Shown: in pieces, positions 15,363-19,868 of the stretch
How the letters are laid out: every line of letters begins with the position of its first letter
Numbering within the stretch: position 1 is the stretch's first letter
Program-made: the position numbers and the translations under genes
DNA from: DAIRVC01 sp036803025
GTDB taxonomy: Bacteria > Chloroflexota > Anaerolineae > Anaerolineales > E44-bin32
NCBI GenBank assembly: GCA_036803025.1
Contig: DAIRVC010000034.1
Coordinates: forward strand, 1 to 19,868
DNA: 19,868 nt
Direction: 5' to 3'
Notes under the pieces: generated by a model
The model's database searches: none
Seen by the model: the letters and a program-made list of their open reading frames with translations, nothing else
What the model was told of the DNA's origin: nothing

Positions 15363-16144
15363 CAAGCCTCCAAGCCAAGCATTGCGCCGAAGCGCCCCGT
15401 GCGGCCGTGCTCGCCGCGGTGAGAATACCAATCCTCCAGATGGCAGGCGGTGCATATGCCGGCCGCCTCGATCCTCGTCACGCCCTCATCCGACAGCAGC
15501 CCCGCATTGGCCGACCAAAGGTCCAGCCGCACCCGGCCGTCGACGACCTGCAGCAACTCGTCAGCCCGGCGCCCGAACGCGACCCGCACCTGCTCGACCA
15601 CTTCATCCCCCACCGGGTAGTGGTCCGGGCCGATCGAAGGGCCGATCCCGGCGGCCAGGTCCTCGGGCTGGCTGCCGAAGGCGTGTGCCATGGCCCGCAC
15701 GGTCGCCTGAACCACTTTCCGCACGGTGCCCAACCAGCCGGCGTGGACCATCCCGACGGCTCCCAGCCGCGGATCGTGCAGGAGCACAGGGACACAGTCG
15801 GCGAACCGCATGAAGAGAGTCACACCCGGTGTATTGCTGATCATGGCATCGGCGCGCACAGGCGCCGCCTCGCCGCGCGGCGCGTCCGCCTGGACCACGT
15901 CGGCCGAGTGGACCTGCCAGACATCGTGGAGTGAGGCGGGGTCGCGCTTCAACGCTTCGAAGCAGCGCAGCCTGTTGGCGATCACACGCCGGCGGTCGTC
16001 GCCGACCGTTCCCCCCACATTCAGAGACTCCCACGGGGCCGGGCTCACCCCACCCCGGCGCGTGAAGACCGCCTGGACGAGTCCGGGATGTGCAAGTGCG
16101 TCGAACTGGTAGTAGCGCAGGGAGCCTGCCTGGCGAAAAGGCAT
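15362..16144 (-). CDS. pgeF: Peptidoglycan editing factor PgeF (YfiH/YlmD, laccase domain)
   Basis: The protein has 260 residues, normal for the family. It contains WQVHSADVV with His79, FADCVPVLL with Cys117, and VHAGWLGT with His134, the three metal or catalytic residues of the Cu-oxidase_4 fold. GIGPSIGPDHYPVGDEV (167-183) follows. The tail has GICTACHLEDWYSHRGEHGRTGRFGAML, a family motif that contains extra cysteines. In E. coli, PgeF hydrolyses wrongly built peptidoglycan precursors carrying L-Ser in place of L-Ala; other members have purine nucleoside phosphorylase activity. The fourth residue after HAGW, usually Arg or Lys, is Leu here. The ATG at 16144 lies six bases after an extended -10 box, so the transcript is probably leaderless. 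It is translationally coupled to yggS. Confidence 0.93.
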   Translation of the reverse strand: MPFRQAGSLRYYQFDALAHPGLVQAVFTRRGGVSPAPWESLNVGGTVGDDRRRVIANRLRCFEALKRDPASLHDVWQVHSADVVQADAPRGEAAPVRADAMISNTPGVTLFMRFADCVPVLLHDPRLGAVGMVHAGWLGTVRKVVQATVRAMAHAFGSQPEDLAAGIGPSIGPDHYPVGDEVVEQVRVAFGRRADELLQVVDGRVRLDLWSANAGLLSDEGVTRIEAAGICTACHLEDWYSHRGEHGRTGRFGAMLGLEA

Positions 16145-16150
16145 GTCGGC

Positions 16151-16159
16151 AGTGTACCA
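16151..16159 (-). promoter_or_regulatory. Extended -10 promoter for pgeF-yggS, leaderless
   Basis: TGGTACACT on the minus strand fits the extended -10 form TGnTAnnnT. Only six bases (GCCGAC) separate it from the pgeF ATG, which has no ribosome site. No -35 is recognisable, as is usual for extended -10 promoters. It lies in the 56-base gap after the glutaredoxin-DUF2085 gene. Confidence 0.55.
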
Positions 16160-16200
16160 CGGCGACCGGCGCGGACGTTCGGGTCCGTCGTCGGGCGGGC

Positions 16201-17175
16201 CTACCCGGGCTCCTCAGCCTTGGCGGCCGCATCGATCCGAGCCAGCTTGGGCAACAGCGCTGCGGCGGTGTCGGCCATGGATTCTTGCAGGTAGGGGAAG
16301 GCCATCCATACATTCGCCAGCCCGAAGGCGGCGCCGGTCAGCGTGCGGGCCAAGGGCGCGCTCTCATAGACCGGCCAGGGCCAGAACGGGAGCTCGCTGA
16401 GCAGTTGAATGCCACCATCCAACCCGATGGGGACGACACCCAGGAGGAACCACAGCAGGAGCGGAAGCGGCCGCAGCCGGCGCCGGACGAGCCCGTAGAA
16501 CAGTCCGCCGGCGAGGATGCCGCCGTAGATGGCCACATCTCGCTCACACAGAGCCACCTTGTACCCGGCGCGGGCGTCCCCGACGTACTCTCTCGCCGCA
16601 CGGGCATCGTTCCCGTCAAGGCCGGTGAACTCCTCATAGGACAGCCCGTCGAGCCCGGCGATCCGGCGCGGGTAGGCCGCCTGTTCCCCGAACAAGAACC
16701 ACGAGCGGAAGGCGGCCTGGTGGCACATGGGGCGGTAGGCGAGATAGATCCAGCGCGCCGGCGTCGTCGCGCCCACGCGCATCAGCACCGGCGCCAGGAA
16801 CGGCAGCCCGACATACAGGGCGATCGCCAGGTTGAGCAGAGCCAGCCAATGGCGGGCCACATACAGCACCGCACGATCGATGCGCGCCACCTGGGCGCGT
16901 TGTCTGTGGGAGAGCACTTCCCCGCTCGTCCCGCGTTGGCGTGCCGCAGAAAGGGCCACCCGCAGATCGACCTGCGTGAACGGAGCCCGCAGGGTGTACG
17001 GGCCGATCTGTACCACCGGGACGGATTCGCCGTAGCGCGCTTGCAGCACCGGATCCGATTCGACATCGATCTCGAACAGCTCATGCGGGATTTCGGCGTT
17101 CAACGCCTGGAGCATCCGGCGGGCGTCGTCGCACAGGCCGCATTCATGCTTGGTGTACAGCGTCGCTCGAATCAC
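16201..17175 (-). CDS. Glutaredoxin-like domain fused to DUF2085 membrane domain
   Basis: The protein has 324 residues in two parts. Residues 1-80 form a thioredoxin-fold glutaredoxin/DUF836-like domain with redox motif CGLC at 12-15 and SVPVVQIG (51-58), including the cis-proline. Residues about 100-300 form a DUF2085-type membrane domain of about four to five helices. It has YRPMCHQAAFRSWFLFGEQAAYPRR (148-171) and ALCERDVAIYGGILAGGLFYG (208-228), corresponding to the family's CHQ and C-R-x-x-x-I-Y-G motifs. The DUF2085 function is unknown. The fusion and the CcdA/TlpA genes just upstream suggest that thiol electrons are passed to or through the membrane part. The start is GTG at 17175, overlapping the TlpA stop (GTGA). 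The N-terminal domain has no signal peptide and should be cytoplasmic. Confidence 0.85.
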   Translation of the reverse strand: MIRATLYTKHECGLCDDARRMLQALNAEIPHELFEIDVESDPVLQARYGESVPVVQIGPYTLRAPFTQVDLRVALSAARQRGTSGEVLSHRQRAQVARIDRAVLYVARHWLALLNLAIALYVGLPFLAPVLMRVGATTPARWIYLAYRPMCHQAAFRSWFLFGEQAAYPRRIAGLDGLSYEEFTGLDGNDARAAREYVGDARAGYKVALCERDVAIYGGILAGGLFYGLVRRRLRPLPLLLWFLLGVVPIGLDGGIQLLSELPFWPWPVYESAPLARTLTGAAFGLANVWMAFPYLQESMADTAAALLPKLARIDAAAKAEEPG

Positions 17176-17774
17176 GGCACACTCAGCCCAAGGTCCGCCA
17201 GGTAGCCGCTCACGTTCGCCTCCGACAGGATCCCGATGTGCTCAGTCCGTATAAGCCCGTCGCGATCGACGATGAACGTCGTCGGGTAGCCGCGCACCCG
17301 GTACAGCGCCTGCACTTCGCCTCCGGGGTCCAGCAGCACGGGGAATGTCAGCCCCAGCCGGTCGCTGAACTCCTGGACATCCTCCCGCGGTTCATCGAAA
17401 TTGATCGCCAACACGCTGAGGCCCTGGTCACGGTAGCGCGTGTACGTATCGTTGAGCATCGGCATTTCGGCCTCGCACGGTGCGCACCAGGTGGCCCAGA
17501 AGTTGAGCACAACGACCGATCCCTGCAGGTCGCTCAGGCGCTGCGTGTTCCCATCCAGGTCAAGCAGTTCGAATTCGGGTGCCGGCGCCCCTTCGATCGG
17601 TGCCGGCAGGTGCGGCGCCTGGCCGGATGTCGCCGCCTCGCCCGACGCCGGCAAGGCTGGGGCCGGGCTGTCCCCCGGAAACCCGTAGAAGTAGGCCGCG
17701 CCCACGCCCAGACCGGCCAGCAGACCGGCCGCCAGCATCAGCCAGCCTGTATGCCTGCGGAGCCAACCGTCCAC
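17172..17774 (-). CDS. TlpA/ResA-like membrane-anchored thioredoxin
   Basis: The protein has about 200 residues. One N-terminal helix (about 10-30, GWLMLAAGLLAGLGVGAAYF) is followed by an Ala/Pro-rich linker and a TlpA-type domain. That domain has GAPAPEFELLDLDG, VVLNFWATWCAPCEAEMP with the active-site WCAPC, and RGYPTTFIVDRDG with the cis-proline. Such proteins face the outside, receive electrons from CcdA and reduce disulfides, often in apocytochrome c or other exported proteins. GTG 17774 was preferred because it lies one base after the ccdA stop. TTG 17792, overlapping ccdA by 17 bases, is the alternative and would add six residues. No strong ribosome site is seen for either, so coupling to ccdA is likely. 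Confidence 0.9.
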   Translation of the reverse strand: MDGWLRRHTGWLMLAAGLLAGLGVGAAYFYGFPGDSPAPALPASGEAATSGQAPHLPAPIEGAPAPEFELLDLDGNTQRLSDLQGSVVVLNFWATWCAPCEAEMPMLNDTYTRYRDQGLSVLAINFDEPREDVQEFSDRLGLTFPVLLDPGGEVQALYRVRGYPTTFIVDRDGLIRTEHIGILSEANVSGYLADLGLSVP

Positions 17775-17775
17775 G

Positions 17776-18498
17776 CTACAGTCCGAAGTCAACGAAGAAG
17801 CCGAAGCTCGCCAGCCTCGACAGCGTACCGGTCATCAGCAGGATTCCGACCACGACCAACACCGCTCCGGTGACCACCGACAGCGTGTGGATGATCCGGC
17901 GATGCGTTCGCAACCACCCCGCCATCCTGCCGATCCCCAGAGCGGCTGCCAGGAACGGGATTGCCAGACCGGCCGAGTAGGCGGTGAGCAAGGCGACACC
18001 GCGCCCCAGGTTGGCGCTGTCGAACGCCAGGGTGAGCACGGCGCCCAGCACCGGCCCAACGCAGGGTGACCACCCGGCGGAGAAGAACACGCCCATCAGC
18101 GCCGATGACAGGTAGCCCAGGCTGGCGTCCGGGCGCACCTGCCGGCGGGTGTCCATGTCGAGGAACGGGATGCGAATGACACCCATGGCGTGCAGCCCGA
18201 AGAGGATGACGGCCGCACCACCGATGCGCGTGAGCCAGGTTTTCAGATCGAAGAGGAAGGCGCCGACCGCCGAGGCGGTCGCCCCCAGCGCGATGAATAC
18301 GAGGCTGAAGCCGAGTACGAAGGCGAGACCATGGGTGAAGGTCACCCAGCGGTTCTCGACCACCTCCCCGCCGGGGGTGACCGAGCGCCCGCCCAGGTAG
18401 CCGACGTAGGCCGGGACGAGCGCCAGCACGCACGGTGAGAGGAACGAAGCCAGCCCCGCCAGCATTGCCAGACCGAGGCTCAGGTTTTCCCCGACCAC
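17776..18498 (-). CDS. ccdA: CcdA/DsbD-type thiol-disulfide transmembrane transporter
   Basis: The protein has 240 residues with six hydrophobic segments, the size of CcdA. The two redox-active cysteines are Cys23 in ASFLSPCVLALVPAYVGYLGG (17-37) and Cys145 in SAGWSPCVGPVLGAVLTLA (139-157), each in the expected helix with flanking prolines. CcdA takes electrons from cytoplasmic thioredoxin and passes them across the membrane to proteins like TlpA/ResA, the product of the next gene. The start is GTG at 18498 with a near-perfect AGGAGG ribosome site (CAGGAGGCGCC) before it. It follows the L,D-transpeptidase gene by 13 bases, so the genes are in one operon. No cytochrome c maturation genes are visible in the window. 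Confidence 0.94.
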   Translation of the reverse strand: MVGENLSLGLAMLAGLASFLSPCVLALVPAYVGYLGGRSVTPGGEVVENRWVTFTHGLAFVLGFSLVFIALGATASAVGAFLFDLKTWLTRIGGAAVILFGLHAMGVIRIPFLDMDTRRQVRPDASLGYLSSALMGVFFSAGWSPCVGPVLGAVLTLAFDSANLGRGVALLTAYSAGLAIPFLAAALGIGRMAGWLRTHRRIIHTLSVVTGAVLVVVGILLMTGTLSRLASFGFFVDFGL

Positions 18499-18511
18499 GG
18501 CGCCTCCTGCG

Positions 18512-19537
18512 CTATTCCTGGACGATCACACGCGTCCCGTACAGCCCTTGTATCGTCACGTCCCCCGGCCGGTACTCGACCACGGGCAGGGACCAGCCGA
18601 AGAGCCACTTACCGTCGTCGGGCAGGACATTGATGCAGCCGCGCGAGCGCGGCGTCCCAAAGTCATTGTGCCAGTAGGTCGAGTGGATCGCCGCGCCCGT
18701 CCCGCTGAACAGGATCGTCCAGCCGACTCCGGGCAGGTCGTACCCCGAAACCCAATCCCCGCCGGACATGTGCCGCGAAACCATCTTGCGCCAGGTCCAC
18801 TGCTGCCCGATGGGGGTGTTCCAGCGCCGCTCTCCATCCTCATATACGGCGTAGCCTGACGATATACGCGCGTAGTAGACCTCGACGCCCGCCTCCATCG
18901 CCGACAGATCCTGTCGGGTCAGGTTGACGACGATGTACTTATCCTCCGCCTCGGGATGGATCGGGGCGACCTCCTGCGGCTGGATCTCGCGGAACGACTC
19001 ACCCGGCGCGTACATGACGATTCCGTTCTCGTCGTGCACCCGATAGTACACGACCCCGTCCTCGCCGGTGAGGCGCCCGTCCACATTCAGGATCATGGCG
19101 TAGTAGAGCCGGTAGCGCACCGGCGCCGCCGGCTCTGGCCGCAAGAGCCCGTCAACATACGGGACCGTCACCTCGGTCCAGGTCCCCGTCTCGGGGATGC
19201 TATCCAGCAACGGATTGGGTTGGTAGCGCACCGGTTGAAGCTCTGAAGACCAGATGTAGCCGCGCGGCGTCTCGAACCAGACATGGTTGTGCGGCTGAAC
19301 GCCCCGGCCGACGACGCGCCGATGGATCTCGATGACCTCATCGAAGGCCAGGCTGCCGAGCGGATCGCTCTCGGGGGTCGGCCGGCTGAACAGGCGTGCT
19401 TCGATCTCCGTCGCCCGCCCCAGCGCGACACCCTCCGGCAAAGGCTCAGGCAGCCTCGGCCGGGGCGGTCGCAGCAGTCCCGCGGCCGACCACAGGCCGC
19501 TGGCCTGGATGAACGCGCGTCTGCTTAACGGCCTCAT
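18512..19537 (-). CDS. L,D-transpeptidase (YkuD fold) with Tat-like signal and SH3-like domain
   Basis: The protein has 341 residues. MRPLSRRAFIQASG carries a twin-arginine motif (Arg6-Arg7, SRRAFIQ), followed by a short hydrophobic stretch, so Tat export and membrane or wall location are likely. Residues about 36-105 look like a bacterial SH3-like domain (LFSRPTPESDPLGSLAFDEV through PRGYIWSSELQPV). The YkuD catalytic domain occupies about 195-341. It has AIHSTYWHNDFGTPRSRGCINVLPDDGKWLF, in which His285/His290 and Cys301 form the active-site pattern ending in S-x-G-C-I-N. Such enzymes make or anchor 3-3 peptidoglycan cross-links. The ATG at 19537 was chosen because it has a GAGAGG ribosome site and lies about 12 bases from the predicted transcription start; ATG 19552 would precede that site. 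Confidence 0.92.
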   Translation of the reverse strand: MRPLSRRAFIQASGLWSAAGLLRPPRPRLPEPLPEGVALGRATEIEARLFSRPTPESDPLGSLAFDEVIEIHRRVVGRGVQPHNHVWFETPRGYIWSSELQPVRYQPNPLLDSIPETGTWTEVTVPYVDGLLRPEPAAPVRYRLYYAMILNVDGRLTGEDGVVYYRVHDENGIVMYAPGESFREIQPQEVAPIHPEAEDKYIVVNLTRQDLSAMEAGVEVYYARISSGYAVYEDGERRWNTPIGQQWTWRKMVSRHMSGGDWVSGYDLPGVGWTILFSGTGAAIHSTYWHNDFGTPRSRGCINVLPDDGKWLFGWSLPVVEYRPGDVTIQGLYGTRVIVQE

Positions 19538-19555
19538 CCGGTCGCCTCTCATGCA

Positions 19556-19584
19556 AGCATACCTGAGGCGAGTCGGGCCGGCAA
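19556..19584 (-). promoter_or_regulatory. Promoter of the L,D-transpeptidase-ccdA-tlpA operon
   Basis: On the minus strand TTGCCG at 19584-19579 and TATGCT at 19561-19556 are 17 bases apart. The expected transcription start is near 19549, giving a leader of about 12 bases that contains the GAGAGG ribosome site. The -35 hexamer is identical to that of the 10764-10793 promoter. It stands in the 76-base gap after the copper ATPase gene. Confidence 0.65.
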
Positions 19585-19613
19585 GGTCGCTGCTTTGGCG
19601 TTCATCCCGCGGC

Positions 19614-19868
19614 TCATTGCAGGCGCAGGCCACGCAGCCGCAGGCTGTTGGTCACGACGAAGATCGAGCTGAAGGCCATTGCCCCGGCTGCCAGAACAGG
19701 GTTGAGCGCCCCAAGCGCCGCGGCCGGGATCAGGATCACGTTGTAGAAGAACGCCCAGAAGAGATTCTGTTTGATGGTACGCAGGGTCCCGCGCGACAGC
19801 TGGATCGCACGCGGCACCCCGCGCAGGTCCCCGCTGATCAGCGTGACCGGCGCGGCGGCAATGGCCAC
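19614..19868 (-). CDS. Copper-type P1B ATPase, C-terminal fragment (5' part outside window)
   Basis: Only the last 84 residues are inside the window; the start lies beyond the right edge. The fragment has PVTLISGDLRGVPRAIQLSRGTLRTIKQNLFWAFFYNVILIPAAALG followed by a final helix containing NPVLAAGAMAFSSIFVVTNSLRLRG. The YN...P motif in one helix and the MA.SS motif in the last helix are the C-terminal ion-binding signatures of CopA-type Cu(I) exporters (Tyr-Asn and Met-x-x-x-Ser). Homologues use ATP to pump Cu+ out of the cytoplasm. The neighbouring redox operon has its own promoter, so there is no evidence that it is co-transcribed. Confidence 0.92.
   Translation of the reverse strand: MAIAAAPVTLISGDLRGVPRAIQLSRGTLRTIKQNLFWAFFYNVILIPAAALGALNPVLAAGAMAFSSIFVVTNSLRLRGLRLQ

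Noticed and set aside
16090..17205. A 371-codon plus-strand frame opposite the glutaredoxin-DUF2085 gene
   Set aside because: No recognisable motif; the minus strand carries CGLC and DUF2085 signatures and couples to its neighbours by overlap.
1..19868. tRNA, rRNA, riboswitch, CRISPR array, insertion sequence or attachment site
   Set aside because: Intergenic gaps are all about 110 bases or less and none shows cloverleaf, spaced repeats, inverted terminal repeats or a conserved leader structure.

Overview
The window is a dense, high-GC bacterial chromosome segment with 17 protein genes and no gene-free stretch over about 110 bases. I see no RNA gene, insertion sequence, CRISPR array or phage gene. 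The most likely source is a Chloroflexota bacterium (Anaerolineae-like). This is inferred from the type of large membrane proteins present, the GC-rich codon use, the many GTG and TTG starts, the four-base start/stop overlaps and the promoters that appear leaderless. It is not proven from this window.

Layout. (1) Bases 1-1963, minus strand: a MoxR-type AAA+ ATPase followed by a DUF58 protein cut by the left edge, the classic MoxR/DUF58 pair, with its own promoter near 2015-2043. (2) Bases 2066-10718, minus strand: a five-gene, fully overlapping operon of very hydrophobic proteins. Its order of transcription is GT-C-like membrane protein, YfhO-family protein, a second GT-C-like protein, a second YfhO-family protein, then a shorter polytopic protein. 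The first four look like a two-gene module present twice. The operon probably builds or decorates a cell-surface glycan or glycoprotein. (3) Bases 10800-13901, plus strand: a coiled-coil/zinc-ribbon protein (COG1579 type) and a membrane-anchored NACHT-type NTPase with C-terminal HEAT-like repeats, ended by a hairpin at 13941-13959. The divergent region 10719-10799 carries back-to-back promoters, both placed so that transcripts would be leaderless. (4) Bases 13948-16144, minus strand: pgeF, yggS, yggT and a DUF167 (yggU) gene, which recalls the ylmD-ylmE-ylmG neighbourhood of Gram-positive cell-division clusters but without sepF. (5) Bases 16201-19537, minus strand: an operon of a Tat-exported L,D-transpeptidase, CcdA, a TlpA/ResA-like thioredoxin, and an unusual glutaredoxin-DUF2085 fusion. 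It combines cell-wall cross-linking with export of reducing equivalents. (6) Bases 19614-19868: the C-terminal end of a copper-type P1B ATPase, cut by the right edge.

The observations most worth following are the duplicated GT-C/YfhO module, the anchored NACHT-HEAT protein with an atypical sensor region, the glutaredoxin-DUF2085 fusion inside a CcdA/TlpA operon, and the recurring leaderless promoter design.
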